The translations under genes were made by a program, and so were the position numbers. The notes beneath the pieces are model-generated. The model saw nothing but the letters and a program-made list of their open reading frames with translations. It did not search any database and had not been told where the DNA came from. Positions 25,945-34,969 of a stretch of DNA of 64,000 nucleotides are shown one piece after another. This DNA comes from Streptomyces sp. NBC_00878 (GTDB lineage: Bacteria > Actinomycetota > Actinomycetes > Streptomycetales > Streptomycetaceae), in the NCBI RefSeq assembly GCF_026341515.1, contig NZ_JAPEOK010000001.1, positions 7,192,001-7,256,000 on the forward strand. Reading direction: 5' to 3'. Within the stretch, counting starts at the first letter, position 1. Every line of letters begins with the position of its first letter.

Positions 25945-26147
25945 GTCGGCCAGAGCCCAGCCCGAGCCGTAGATCGCTGTGCCCGGGTTGTGAGGCGCCC
26001 TGCCCAAGCGGCCGATCGCCCAGCCCGGGCTGTAGGTCGCCCTGCCCGGGCTGTAGGTCGCTGTGCCGAAGCCGTAGATCATCGCTGTGCCACAGCCGTA
26101 GACCGCCGCGCCACGGGGGTGGGTCTCTGCGCCCGGGGCGGATGCCG
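25927..26147 (+). repeat. 21-bp minisatellite starting over a stop codon
   Basis: About ten degenerate units with consensus GCCC(A/G)GCTGTAGGTCGCCCT follow each other at about 21-bp spacing. The first unit is the last codons and TAG stop of the membrane protein gene, so the array looks like a progressive duplication of that 3' end. It fills nearly the whole gap before the convergent M48 gene. Confidence 0.75.
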
Positions 26148-26198
26148 CCTTCGCTTTCGCTTTCGCGGACCTCCTCGGTGATCAGTGGCTCCCTGTGA

Positions 26199-27341
26199 TC
26201 ACCTGCTGCCGTTCGGGCTGTCGTCGTCCGGACGGTCCGTGCGGTCCGTGCGGTCCGTGCGCGGCTGGTCGGTGGGCGAGCTGCCGCTGTCGCCTCCGCT
26301 GCCGCTCGCGAAGCCGCCGAAACCGCGCCGGACCCGGCCGCCGAGGTCGCCCGCGCCGCCCGCGATGTCGCTGACCAGCTTCATCAGCGGGTCCTTCGAG
26401 TTCTTGACGTCCGTGGCGTAGCTGGAAGCCGACTGGCGGAAGGAGTCCGTGACCGAGGTGTCCCCGTCCTCGTCGCGGCGCGGGTAGTGGCCGTCCATGA
26501 TCCGCTGGTAGTCGCGGGACTCGGCCCACTTCTTCAGCTCGGCCGCCCGGACCGTGGTGAAGGGGTGGGAGCGGGGCATGACGTTGAGAATCTTCAGCAC
26601 CGAGTCGCGGAGGTCGCCCCCGGCCTCGTACTCCTCGGCCTGGGCGAGGAACGCGTCCACGTTCATCTCGTGCAGGTGGTTGCCGCCCGCGATCTTCATC
26701 AGGCCGCGCATCGAGGCCTTCAGGTCCTGGCCGACCAGGAGACCGGCGCGGTCCGCGGACAGCTCGGACTTGCGGAACCACTCGCGCAGGGCGGTCACGA
26801 TCGCCATGATCGCGAGGTTGCCCAGCGGGATCCACGCCACTCGCAGGGCGAGGCTGGTCAGGAAGAGCAGGATCGTGCGGTAGACGGAGTGGCCGGACAG
26901 GGCGTGGCCCACCTCGTGGCCGATGACCGCCCGCATCTCCTCCTCGTCGAGCAGCTCGACGAGGCCGGTGGTGACGACGATGATCGGCTCGTCCAGGCCG
27001 ATGCACATCGCGTTCGGCTGCGGGTCCTGGTTGACGTACATCGGCGGGACCTTCTCCAGGTCCAGGATGTAGCAGGCGTCGCGCAGCATCACGTTCAGGT
27101 GCGTGAACTGGGCGTCCGAGACGCGCACCGAGTCCGACAGGAACAGCAGCCTCAGACTGCGCTCCGGGAGCAGGCCGCTGAGCGCCTTGAAGACGGTGTC
27201 GAAGCCGCTGAGCTTGCGCAGGGCGACCAGGGCCGAGCGGTCGGCGGGGTGCTCGTACGCCCGGGAGGAGATCCCCTCGAAACGTCGGCGCTGCCTGCTC
27301 GGTACGTTCTCGTGGCTTTCTTCTGGCATGTGGTCCCCCAT
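26199..27341 (-). CDS. M48-family zinc metallopeptidase
   Basis: A 380-residue protease related to HtpX/Ste24-type M48 enzymes. The zinc motif HEVGH is at residues 142-146, followed by membrane segments (about 152-190) and the third-ligand region SELSADRAG. The C-terminal 80 residues are Gly/Ser/Asp-rich and end in a short TDR repeat. Such proteases degrade membrane proteins or process envelope proteins. Two starts are possible: ATG at 27341, or ATG at 27329, which has GGGGGA 4 nt upstream. It is convergent with the preceding membrane protein gene. Confidence 0.88.
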   Translation of the reverse strand: MGDHMPEESHENVPSRQRRRFEGISSRAYEHPADRSALVALRKLSGFDTVFKALSGLLPERSLRLLFLSDSVRVSDAQFTHLNVMLRDACYILDLEKVPPMYVNQDPQPNAMCIGLDEPIIVVTTGLVELLDEEEMRAVIGHEVGHALSGHSVYRTILLFLTSLALRVAWIPLGNLAIMAIVTALREWFRKSELSADRAGLLVGQDLKASMRGLMKIAGGNHLHEMNVDAFLAQAEEYEAGGDLRDSVLKILNVMPRSHPFTTVRAAELKKWAESRDYQRIMDGHYPRRDEDGDTSVTDSFRQSASSYATDVKNSKDPLMKLVSDIAGGAGDLGGRVRRGFGGFASGSGGDSGSSPTDQPRTDRTDRTDRPDDDSPNGSR

Positions 27342-27430
27342 GCGTTTGATTGCCTTCTGTGCCCCCGAGGCGGGGGCCAGCCTAGGCGGAGATACCGTGG
27401 ACGGGCAGTACAGCGAAGGAGTCGTACGTC

Positions 27431-27586
27431 ATGGAGCACCTCCCCGAACCCTGGCTCACCGAGGCCGCGAGCGCCGCCCAGCAGCAAGGGGCGGGGAATC
27501 TCCTCCGTGTCGTGCTGATCGTGATGGTCGTCGGCTGTGTGCTGACCGCCTGGTTCCTTCTGCGCGGCTACAAACGGGACGATTGA
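27431..27586 (+). CDS. Small single-pass membrane protein (51 aa)
   Basis: Encodes MEHLPEPWLTEAASAAQQQ, one membrane helix LLRVVLIVMVVGCVLTAWFL, and a basic end YKRDD. AAGGAG lies 9 nt before the ATG. No function is known. It resembles in size and layout the next small gene, and both sit just before nadD. Confidence 0.6.
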   Translation: MEHLPEPWLTEAASAAQQQGAGNLLRVVLIVMVVGCVLTAWFLLRGYKRDD

Positions 27587-27824
27587 GGCTGTGCGGAAGG
27601 TTCCCGACCACTTAGACCCGCGGAAGGCTCCGGAGGGTTGAGCCGGGCGAAAGGATCTCGCGGCGGATGCCGGGGGCCTGACCGCGGAGACCGATGGCCG
27701 CGGGAGTCATGGGGGGATGGACGCCCGGCGTTCCCGACGGCGGAGTCGGAGTGATGTCGGCGACAGCCCCCGCTTACGATGTGCGGAAGTCTTTATCCCG
27801 CCCACCGGATAGGTCCTGCCGAAG

Positions 27825-27989
27825 ATGAGCTTCCACAGCACCGCTGCCCAGTTGGTCACACTTGCCGCCGAGGGCGAGGAGCACGGCGGCAACCACGAGA
27901 GCCTCAGCCCCTACCTGACCGGCGGCGGGGCCTTCTTCATCCTGATGCTGCTGCTGTGGATCACCACCCGCTTCAACCGGGACCGCTGA
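27825..27989 (+). CDS. Small single-pass membrane protein (54 aa)
   Basis: Encodes [20 protein letters not shown], a His/Glu-containing linker, the helix [16 protein letters not shown] and a basic tail RFNRDR, so the N-terminus faces outward by the positive-inside rule. A -10-like GGATAGGT lies about 10 nt upstream. It ends 46 nt before nadD. The function is unknown. The 238 bp before it hold no other feature. Confidence 0.6.
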   Translation: MSFHSTAAQLVTLAAEGEEHGGNHESLSPYLTGGGAFFILMLLLWITTRFNRDR

Positions 27990-28022
27990 CGCCCGCGCGA
28001 CCGGGCCCGTCGTCGGGGCCGG

Positions 28023-28028
28023 TAGGGT
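28023..28028 (+). promoter_or_regulatory. -10 box of leaderless nadD promoter
   Basis: TAGGGT ends 7 nt before the ATG at 28036 and no Shine-Dalgarno is present. Confidence 0.5.
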
Positions 28029-28035
28029 CTGCCGC

Positions 28036-28710
28036 ATGGGAGAGCACGACATGCCTACCGGTCCGGCGGACGGCACGGCGCAGGGCGCACGGCGCGGCCC
28101 GGGAAACGGCCCGTCGAACCCGGGCAAGCGCCGCCTCGGTGTCATGGGCGGAACGTTCGACCCGATCCACCACGGGCACCTCGTGGCGGCCAGTGAGGTC
28201 GCCGCGCAGTTCCACCTCGACGAGGTGGTGTTCGTGCCGACCGGACAGCCGTGGCAGAAGACCGACCGCAAGGTCTCCCCGGCCGAGGACCGCTACCTCA
28301 TGACGGTCATCGCGACCGCCGAGAACCCGCAGTTCTCCGTGAGCCGCATCGACATCGACCGCGGCGGCCCCACCTACACCACGGACACGCTGCGTGATCT
28401 GCGCGTGCTCAACCCCGACACGGACCTCTTCTTCATCACCGGCGCCGACGCGCTCGGCCAGATCCTCACCTGGCGTGATGCCGAAGAACTGTTCTCCCTC
28501 GCGCACTTCATCGGGGTCACCCGGCCCGGCCACATACTGACCGACACCGGTCTGCCGGAGGGCGGTGTCTCGCTCGTCGAGGTCCCCGCGCTCGCCATCT
28601 CTTCCACAGACTGCCGTGCCAGAGTCGCGAAGGGCGACCCGGTCTGGTATCTGGTGCCGGACGGTGTCGTGCGCTACATCGACAAGCGAGAGCTGTACCG
28701 CGGCGAGTGA
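28036..28710 (+). CDS. nadD: Nicotinate-nucleotide adenylyltransferase
   Basis: A 224-residue enzyme joining ATP and nicotinate mononucleotide to deamido-NAD in NAD synthesis. [15 protein letters not shown] gives the nucleotidyltransferase GTFDP and HxGH motifs, and [10 protein letters not shown] is the terminal signature. The first 34 residues are a disordered extension not needed for the fold; an internal start is possible, but the -10 box placement supports the ATG at 28036. It stands upstream of a LytR_C protein and rsfS, a common order in actinobacteria. Confidence 0.95.
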   Translation: MGEHDMPTGPADGTAQGARRGPGNGPSNPGKRRLGVMGGTFDPIHHGHLVAASEVAAQFHLDEVVFVPTGQPWQKTDRKVSPAEDRYLMTVIATAENPQFSVSRIDIDRGGPTYTTDTLRDLRVLNPDTDLFFITGADALGQILTWRDAEELFSLAHFIGVTRPGHILTDTGLPEGGVSLVEVPALAISSTDCRARVAKGDPVWYLVPDGVVRYIDKRELYRGE

Positions 28711-28726
28711 GCCGAGAGGGGCACTG

Positions 28727-30481
28727 GTGAACGACCGATACGACGCTGGGTACGGGGGCGACCAGTACGAGCTCGTCGGCTACGACGAGTTCGGACAGCC
28801 TGTGTACCGGCAGGTGCCGTCGCCTTCCCAGACTCCCCGATCTCCCCAATCCCCCCAAGCTCCGCAGGCCCCCCAGGCTCAGCAGGAGTACGGCTCGTAC
28901 GACCCCTACGGGGGGCAGGCCCAGGGGTACGGGCAAGGCCACCAGGGTCAGGGATACGGGCAGGGGTACGGGTACGACCCGTACGCGGTGGGGCAGCAGG
29001 GGCAGCAGGCGTCGCCTGTGGTGTCGTATGACACGGGTCAGCAGCAACCTGTGGCGCCCTATGACACCGGTCAGCAGCAACAGCCGCCGCAGCGGCACGT
29101 CGCGGAGCAGACCGCCTACATCCCGCAGCAGGCGCGCCCCGCTCAGTCTCCGGAGCCGCCGCAGCCGTCGGAGGACGGGCGGCAGGGCGACGGGCCGCAG
29201 GGTGAACGGGACTACCGGACCGAGCAGTTCGCCTTCGTGGAGGAGCAGCCGGAGAACTCCGAAGACGTCATCGACTGGCTGAAGTTCACCGAGAACCGCA
29301 CCGAGCGGCGCGAGGGGGCCAAGCGGCGGGCCCGCGGCCGTGTCGTCGCCCTGGTCGTGGTGTTCGCGCTGGTCGCGGTCGGCGGCGTCGGCTACCTCTG
29401 GTACGACGGCAGGCTGCCCGGGACGTCCTCCGACTCGACCTCCGGGACGACCACGGCCGGCGGCGCCCAGAACCGTGACGTGATCGTCGTCCACCTGCAC
29501 AACACCAAGGGTGGCGGCACGTCGACGGCGCTGCTCGTCAACAACACCACCACCAAGCAGGGCACCACCGTCCTGCTGCCCAACTCCCTTGCCCTGACGG
29601 ACGACAACGGCACCACGACCACGCTCGCGAAGTCGGTGGACGACGACGGGTCCTCCGGGACGCGCGACGAGATGGACACCGTGCTCGGCACGGACATCGA
29701 GGGCACCTGGCGCCTCGACACCCCGTACCTCAACAACCTCGTCGAACTCGTCGGCAACATCGATGTCGACACCAACGCGGACGTGCCGGACCCGGAAGCG
29801 AAGAAGAAGGGCGAGGCGCCCCTCGTCAAGAAGGGCGAGGACCAGACGCTGAGCGGCAAGATGGCCGTCGCGTACGCCACGTACCGCGCCTCGGGGGAGT
29901 CGCAGAACGTGCAGCTGGAGCGGTTCGGGCAGGTCATGCAGGGAGTGCTGCGCAAGCTGTCGTCGGACCCGCAGGCCGCGACGATCACCGTGCAGACGCT
30001 CGCGCAGATCCTCGACCCCTCGCTGAGCGACAAGGACCTGGGCGCGTTCCTGGCCAAGCTCGCCGACCGCGCCAAAGGCGGCGACTACAAGACGGCGCTG
30101 CTGCCGGTGCAGACGGACGGCAGGCTCAGCGCGCAGGCCAGTGACGGCGTGGTCAAGGACGTGCTCGGCGGCACCGCCAAGAGCCCCGAGAAGGGCGCGG
30201 CCGTCCAGGTCGGCATCCGCAACTCGACGGGCAACAAGGACGCCACCGAAAAGGCGCGGGTCGTCCTGCTCAACGGCGGCTACACCTTCGTCGACGCCGG
30301 CCAGACCGATGTCGCGCAGGCCGCGTCCCAGATCACCTACACCGACGCCGCGAAGAAGGAGGACGCGGTGGAGGTCGCCAAGACGCTGGGCCTGCCGACG
30401 AGTTCGGTGAAGAAGGGCAAGGTCACGTCCAACGCGGATGTGTCGGTCGTACTGGGCCAGGACTACAAGGTGGGTGGCTAG
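28727..30481 (+). CDS. Membrane protein with LytR_C domain
   Basis: A 584-residue protein. Residues 1-190 are low-complexity Gln/Tyr/Gly/Pro (GYGQGHQGQGYGQGYGYDPY). A membrane helix lies near 206-228. The outer part begins with a region resembling a degenerate LytR-CpsA-Psr fold (DVIVVHLHNTKGGGT...TVLLPNSLAL) and ends with a LytR_C domain (about 485-575, VGIRNSTGN...). LCP proteins attach glycopolymers to peptidoglycan; the conserved arginines of that active site are not evident, so activity is doubtful. GTG at 28727 follows GAGAGGGG and lies 16 nt after nadD. Confidence 0.8.
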   Translation: MNDRYDAGYGGDQYELVGYDEFGQPVYRQVPSPSQTPRSPQSPQAPQAPQAQQEYGSYDPYGGQAQGYGQGHQGQGYGQGYGYDPYAVGQQGQQASPVVSYDTGQQQPVAPYDTGQQQQPPQRHVAEQTAYIPQQARPAQSPEPPQPSEDGRQGDGPQGERDYRTEQFAFVEEQPENSEDVIDWLKFTENRTERREGAKRRARGRVVALVVVFALVAVGGVGYLWYDGRLPGTSSDSTSGTTTAGGAQNRDVIVVHLHNTKGGGTSTALLVNNTTTKQGTTVLLPNSLALTDDNGTTTTLAKSVDDDGSSGTRDEMDTVLGTDIEGTWRLDTPYLNNLVELVGNIDVDTNADVPDPEAKKKGEAPLVKKGEDQTLSGKMAVAYATYRASGESQNVQLERFGQVMQGVLRKLSSDPQAATITVQTLAQILDPSLSDKDLGAFLAKLADRAKGGDYKTALLPVQTDGRLSAQASDGVVKDVLGGTAKSPEKGAAVQVGIRNSTGNKDATEKARVVLLNGGYTFVDAGQTDVAQAASQITYTDAAKKEDAVEVAKTLGLPTSSVKKGKVTSNADVSVVLGQDYKVGG

Positions 30482-30669
30482 CCGACGCACTCGTCGGCAG
30501 ACGGGTGACGAGCGGCGGTGACGGGCGGGGTGATCGCGGGGGGATCGCGGGGTGTCCGGGCCCGTACAGCGGGCGGGTCCGTGCGGTGAGTCCGGGCCCG
30601 ACCTCCCCCGGCCCGCCGCACGGTCGGTCAAAATCACGTGGGGTGCTGTCGGCGGTCCGTGAGACCCTT

Positions 30670-30784
30670 GGGGTAGGGCCTGCCCGGCGGAGCAGGCCGG
30701 AGGAGAGTCACGGCGCCTGACAGGTACGGATGTGCGTGCCGGGCCCGGCTTCTCCGGCATGATCCGCCGCACAGGCCCTACCCC
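30670..30784 (+). ncRNA. Candidate structured RNA: 115-nt multi-helix hairpin upstream of rsfS
   Basis: Three nested helices stack on one another: GGGGTAGGGCCTG (30670-30682) with CAGGCCCTACCCC (30772-30784), CGGCGGA (30685-30691) with TCCGCCG (30763-30769), and GCCGGAG (30696-30702) with CTCCGGC (30752-30758). Small bulges separate them, and a 49-nt apical part remains. It is not a tRNA, the SRP-RNA apical consensus is absent, and no riboswitch core was recognised. It could be a small RNA, a cis-acting leader of rsfS (36 nt downstream), or an elaborate terminator of the LytR_C gene. Confidence 0.5.
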
Positions 30785-30820
30785 TCGGGGGACTCATGAC
30801 CGTCTACGGAAAGCCTTGTA

Positions 30821-31267
30821 GTGACCGCCACTGACCGCTCTCACGAGCTCATCACCGCCGCAGCGCAGGCGGCCGCCGACAAGCTCGCGCACGACATCAT
30901 CGCCTACGACGTCAGCGACGTGCTGTCGATCACGGATGCCTTCCTGCTGGCCTCCGCGCCCAACGACCGCCAGGTCAAGTCGATCGTCGACGAGATCGAG
31001 GAGCGGCTGAGCAAGGAGCTCGGCGCGAAGCCGGTGCGCCGCGAGGGCGACCGCGACGCCCGTTGGATCCTGCTCGACTACGTCGACATCGTGGTGCACG
31101 TCCAGCACAGCGAGGAGCGTGTGTTCTACGCGCTGGAGCGGCTCTGGAAGGACTGCCCCGAGCTGGACCTGCCCGCCGACGCCAAGGCCACCCGCGGCAA
31201 GGGCGCCGAGCACGCCAAGCTCCAGGACGCGGAGGACGCCGCAGAGCTGCGCGGAGAGCTGCGGTGA
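30821..31267 (+). CDS. rsfS: Ribosome silencing factor RsfS
   Basis: A 148-residue protein of the Iojap/DUF143 family that binds L14 on the 50S subunit and blocks subunit joining in starvation. The diagnostic stretches are DVLSITDAFLLASAPNDRQVKSI and GDRDARWILLDYVDIVVHVQ. GTG at 30821 is used, with a weak GGAAAG upstream. It overlaps the next gene by 4 nt. Confidence 0.95.
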   Translation: MTATDRSHELITAAAQAAADKLAHDIIAYDVSDVLSITDAFLLASAPNDRQVKSIVDEIEERLSKELGAKPVRREGDRDARWILLDYVDIVVHVQHSEERVFYALERLWKDCPELDLPADAKATRGKGAEHAKLQDAEDAAELRGELR

Positions 31268-31965
31268 CCGCCGGGGCGGGGCAACCGGCGCCGGACGGCG
31301 GACCGCTGTCCGAGGCCGGGAAGAAGGCGGGCCGGGGGCGCCGCGTCATCCTGTGGCGCCACGGCCAGACGCTGTGGAACGTGGAGCGCCGCTTCCAGGG
31401 CACCACGGACGTCGAGCTCACCGAGACCGGCGTGGGCCAGGCCCGCCGCGCCGCCCGGTTGCTCGCGTCCCTGCAGCCCGACGCGATCGTCGCCTCGGAC
31501 CTGAAGCGGGCGGCGAACACCGCGGGCGAGCTGTCCGGGCTCACCGGACTCGACGTGACGCACAACGAGGGCCTGCGCGAGACGTACGCGGGCGTCTGGC
31601 AGGGCCTGACGCACGACGAGATCATCGCGCGGTACGGCGACCAGTACGCGGCGTGGAAGCGCGGCGAGCCGGTCCGCCGGGGCGGTGGCGAACTGGAGAC
31701 CGAGGTCGCCGACCGCGCGGCCCCCGTGGTGCTCCGGCATGCCGACAAGCTCCCGGACGACGGCACGCTCGTGGTCGTCAGCCACGGCGGCACGATCCGC
31801 ACCACCATCGGCCGTCTCCTCGGCCTGGAGTCCCAGCATTGGGAGAGCCTCGGCGGCCTCTCCAACTGCTGCTGGTCCGTCCTCGGCGAGGGCGCCCGCG
31901 GCTGGCGACTGCTGGAACACAACGCGGGGACACTGCCGGAGCCGGTGCTGGGAGACGACGACTGA
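31264..31965 (+). CDS. Histidine phosphatase family protein
   Basis: A 233-residue phosphoglycerate-mutase-like phosphatase. The catalytic RHG motif is in ILWRHGQTLWN (His33), the second Arg is in SDLKRAANTA, and the second His is in VVSHGGTIR. The GTG start overlaps the rsfS stop (GTGA), so translation is coupled. The substrate is not evident; in actinobacteria the rsfS-linked copy is often annotated simply as a phosphoglycerate mutase. Confidence 0.9.
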   Translation: MTAGAGQPAPDGGPLSEAGKKAGRGRRVILWRHGQTLWNVERRFQGTTDVELTETGVGQARRAARLLASLQPDAIVASDLKRAANTAGELSGLTGLDVTHNEGLRETYAGVWQGLTHDEIIARYGDQYAAWKRGEPVRRGGGELETEVADRAAPVVLRHADKLPDDGTLVVVSHGGTIRTTIGRLLGLESQHWESLGGLSNCCWSVLGEGARGWRLLEHNAGTLPEPVLGDDD

Positions 31966-32179
31966 GCGCTTCGCTGGATGCGGTGCTTCATCTGCGGGTC
32001 CGTCCTGTTGCGGTCCGCCGTGGCTGACCGCGCCCCGCGGCGGCGTCAGGGCCCCCGGCCGGGGCGCGGGGACACGGTCGGGCTGCCTGCGACGGGGCGG
32101 GCCTCGGGCCGGCGGTGACATGGTCCCCGAGGCTGATGTCAGGACTCCTGTCCGGCCCCCGATGCCCCTCGGGACCGGA

Positions 32180-32210
32180 TTTCACTTTCCGGCTGGTCGC
32201 AGGCTAAAGT
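32180..32210 (+). promoter_or_regulatory. Promoter of the first tRNA-Ala gene
   Basis: TTTCAC (32180-32185) and TAAAGT (32205-32210) with 19-nt spacing precede the tRNA by 43 nt. The rest of 31966-32253 contains no gene; the segment around 31995-32060 resembles a fragment of common Streptomyces intergenic repeats. Confidence 0.5.
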
Positions 32211-32253
32211 TCTTCTTGTTCCGCCGCCGGAAAGCCGGAGTCGGACACCGCAA

Positions 32254-32326
32254 GGGGCTATAGCTCAGTTGGTAGAGCGCCTGCATGGCATGCAGGAGGT
32301 CAGGAGTTCAATTCTCCTTAGCTCCA
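32254..32326 (+). tRNA. tRNA-Ala (GGC)
   Basis: A 73-nt cloverleaf: acceptor GGGGCTA/TAGCTCC, D-arm GCTC...GAGC, anticodon stem CCTGC/GCAGG with loop ATGGCAT (anticodon GGC), and T-arm AGGAG-TTCAATT-CTCCT. CCA is not encoded. A second copy lies at 35596. Confidence 0.97.
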
Positions 32327-32343
32327 CAGATCGGCTTCACGGA

Positions 32344-33246
32344 TCAGTTCAGCAGATCGATGATCCCGTTCCCATCAGGGGGCGGGATTTTTCGTGCCCT
32401 CCGCTGCCTTCGGAGATCCCGCAGCCGGGCGGCCCGCGCACGCGTCTCCTCGTCGGCCGGCCGGTAGACCACGACCCGGCACTCCGGCATCCCGTCGACC
32501 GACAACGACACCGACGTCATCCGCAACTCGCCCACCGCCACGTGCCGGAACGTCTTCACGCGCGGTCCCGGTGGCGTCACGTCCCCGTTCCGCCACAGCC
32601 GGGCGAAGTGTCCGCTGACCTCCGACAGCCCGCGTATGAAGTCCTCCCACACGGGCTCGCCCACATGTCTCCCGTACGCGGCCCTCAGCGTCGCCACCAT
32701 CACCGGCAGCTCGCTCTCCCGGAACACCAGCGGACAGTCCTCCTCCGAGGCCGTGAACAGCGTCCACAGGGCGTTGCGGACCGCGCCTTCGGCGGGGCGC
32801 CTCTCCGGCACGACGAACAGGTCCCGGTAGGCCGGGTTGGTCGCGAGGATGTCGTACCGCGCGTTGTAGACCACCGCCGGACTCGGATCGAGGGCGTCGA
32901 TGATCTCCTGGACCTCCGGACTCACGGCCGGAGCGGTCGACTCCGGACCGTGCGTGTACGGCACCTCCGCCAGGTCGTACAGATGCTCGCGCTCCGGCCC
33001 GCCGAGCCGTAACGTGCGCGCGACCGCGTCCAGGACCTGCGGCGACGCGTTGATCGGCCGTCCCTGCTCCAGCCACGTGTACCAGGTGACACCGACCCCC
33101 GACAGCTGCGCCACCTCCTCGCGCCGCAACCCCGGTGTGCGGCGGCGCGGTCCCGGCGGCATCCCCACGTCGGCCGGTGTCACCCGCGCCCGCCTGCTCC
33201 GCAGGAAGGCGGCCAGCTCCGGCCGACGCCGCTGTGTCGTGGCCAT
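32344..33246 (-). CDS. XRE-type regulator with MmyB-like ligand domain
   Basis: A 300-residue regulator. Residues 5-75 are a helix-turn-helix (RREEVAQLSGVGVTWYTWLEQGRPINAS) and residues 105-270 match the MmyB-like ligand-binding domain common in Streptomyces. Codon 79 is TTA (33010-33012), predicting dependence on the bldA tRNA. It is divergent from the drug exporter gene, the standard layout for a local repressor or activator of an efflux pump. ATG at 33246 has GGGGGA 10 nt upstream; ATG at 33264 is an alternative. The stop is only 18 nt from the tRNA gene. Confidence 0.88.
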   Translation of the reverse strand: MATTQRRRPELAAFLRSRRARVTPADVGMPPGPRRRTPGLRREEVAQLSGVGVTWYTWLEQGRPINASPQVLDAVARTLRLGGPEREHLYDLAEVPYTHGPESTAPAVSPEVQEIIDALDPSPAVVYNARYDILATNPAYRDLFVVPERRPAEGAVRNALWTLFTASEEDCPLVFRESELPVMVATLRAAYGRHVGEPVWEDFIRGLSEVSGHFARLWRNGDVTPPGPRVKTFRHVAVGELRMTSVSLSVDGMPECRVVVYRPADEETRARAARLRDLRRQRRARKIPPPDGNGIIDLLN

Positions 33247-33358
33247 CGTCGTCACATCCCCCATCGTCGATTCCCAACCCTGCCCCTGCCAGGTGCTGTC
33301 AGTACCAGCATCAGCGGGCTCTCGCTCCCCGTGCCAACTCGCGCCCACGCTCGATGCC

Positions 33359-34903
33359 ATGACGACGACCCCCGCGAGCCCGGGCTCCGTACCAGGACCC
33401 GGCCCCGCACCCACATCCGGCTCCAGCCCCGCATCTGCATCCGCAACCGCAACCGCGCCCGCATCCGGCCCCGGACCAAGACCTGCCACAAGTAAAACTC
33501 CCGGCACTGACAATCGCCCCGGACGACTGCTGGCGATCGTCCTCGCCGCCCAGTTCATGGCGCTTCTCGACGCCTTCATCGTCAATGTCGCGGTCCCCAC
33601 CATCGGCACCGAACTCCACGCCTCCGGCGCCGAATTACAGCTGGTGGTCGCCGGATACGCCATCACGTACTCCGTCCTGCTGATCACCGGCGCCCGCCTC
33701 GGCGACCTGCTCGGCCACCGCCGCGTCTACCTGGCCGGCCTCGCGCTGTTCACGGCGGCCTCGCTCGCCTGCGGACTCGCCCAGGGCACGGGCGAGTTGA
33801 TCGCCTTCCGGTTGATCCAGGGAGCCGGCTCGGCGGTGATGATCCCGCAGGTCCTCAGCCTCATCCAGCGGAACTTCACCGGCGAGGCCCGGGGCAGGGC
33901 CCTCGGCCTGTACGCGGCGGTCCTCGCGACCGGCGCCGCGGCCGGACAGGTGCTGGGCGGGGTCCTGGTCAGCGCGGACCTGTTCGGCACGGGCTGGCGC
34001 CCGGTGTTCCTGGTGAACGTGCCGGTGGGCCTCGTACTGCTGGCGCTCGGCGCGCGCGTCCTGCCGCGCGACGACGCACGCGCCCCGGAGCGCTCGCACC
34101 GGCTCGACCTGCCGGGCCTGATGCTGCTGGGCGCCGCCGTGTCGTTGCTCACTGTGCCGCTGGTGCTCGGGCAGGAGGAGGACTGGCCCCTGTGGTCCTG
34201 GTTGTCGCTCGCGACCGCCGTGGTCGTCTTCGCCCTGTTCTGCGCGTACGAGTCCCGGCTCGCCCGGCGCGGCGGCACCCCGTTGATCGCGCCCAGGGTG
34301 CTGAGGCACCCCGGCATCGGCCTCGCGGTGTTCCGGATCACGGCTGTGATGGCTGTCAACGGAGGCTTCCTGTTCGCGCTCACGCTGCACGTGCAGGGCG
34401 GCCTCGGCTACAGCCCGCTGCGCGCGGGACTCACCTTCGCGCCGACCGCGGTGGTCTTCGGGCTGGTCGGGCTGACCTGGCGCGGGTGGCCCGCCTCCTG
34501 GCAACGCGCCCTGATCCCGGCCGGGTTCGCAGTCGCCGCGGTCTCCGTGGCGGCCGTGGGCCTGGCACTCCGGGACGGCCGCGGGGCCGGCTTCTGGCTG
34601 TACGCTGCGTTCGCCGGTGTTGGTACGGGGCTCGCGCTCGGTTTCGGCCCCACCCTCACGCGGGCACTCGCCACCGTGCGCCCCGAGGACGCGGCGGACG
34701 CCAGCGGACTGCTCGCCACGGTCACCCAGCTCGGTCAGCTGATCGGTGTCGCGGCGTTCGGCACACTCTTCTTGAATCGACTTGAGTCACTTGGGGCCTC
34801 CGGGGCGTATACCTCTTCGGACGCGCTTCTCGTCTGCATGTTCGCGCTGGCCGCGACCGCTGCGACGGGTGCTGTGTCCGGACTGGTACGAAGGCGTCGC
34901 TGA
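33359..34903 (+). CDS. MFS drug exporter, DHA2 (EmrB/QacA) family
   Basis: A 514-residue transporter with about 14 membrane helices. The 50-residue N-terminus is low-complexity Pro/Ala/Ser. DHA2 signs include LDAFIVNVAVPTIGTELH (motif D1 region) and ARLGDLLGHRRVYLAG (motif A), with AVLATGAAAGQVLGGVL (motif C). It probably exports drugs or a natural product by proton antiport. Codon 93 is TTA (33635-33637), so full expression likely needs bldA. No Shine-Dalgarno precedes the ATG at 33359. The neighbouring divergent XRE gene is the probable regulator. Confidence 0.9.
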   Translation: MTTTPASPGSVPGPGPAPTSGSSPASASATATAPASGPGPRPATSKTPGTDNRPGRLLAIVLAAQFMALLDAFIVNVAVPTIGTELHASGAELQLVVAGYAITYSVLLITGARLGDLLGHRRVYLAGLALFTAASLACGLAQGTGELIAFRLIQGAGSAVMIPQVLSLIQRNFTGEARGRALGLYAAVLATGAAAGQVLGGVLVSADLFGTGWRPVFLVNVPVGLVLLALGARVLPRDDARAPERSHRLDLPGLMLLGAAVSLLTVPLVLGQEEDWPLWSWLSLATAVVVFALFCAYESRLARRGGTPLIAPRVLRHPGIGLAVFRITAVMAVNGGFLFALTLHVQGGLGYSPLRAGLTFAPTAVVFGLVGLTWRGWPASWQRALIPAGFAVAAVSVAAVGLALRDGRGAGFWLYAAFAGVGTGLALGFGPTLTRALATVRPEDAADASGLLATVTQLGQLIGVAAFGTLFLNRLESLGASGAYTSSDALLVCMFALAATAATGAVSGLVRRRR

Positions 34904-34969
34904 CCGTATTGGTCCGGCCGTGGCAGAATCAGACGGCCGGAAGGGGCGGCCCGACGGGAGGGAGTGGCG

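Noticed and set aside
25905..26198. A 97-codon frame with Cys/Arg-rich heptad repeats
   Set aside because: It arises from the 21-bp minisatellite (a multiple of three keeps the frame open) and has no start signal.
30670..30784. SRP RNA, cobalamin or c-di-AMP riboswitch
   Set aside because: The SRP apical consensus is absent on both strands and no riboswitch core sequence was recognised. Kept only as an unassigned structured RNA candidate.
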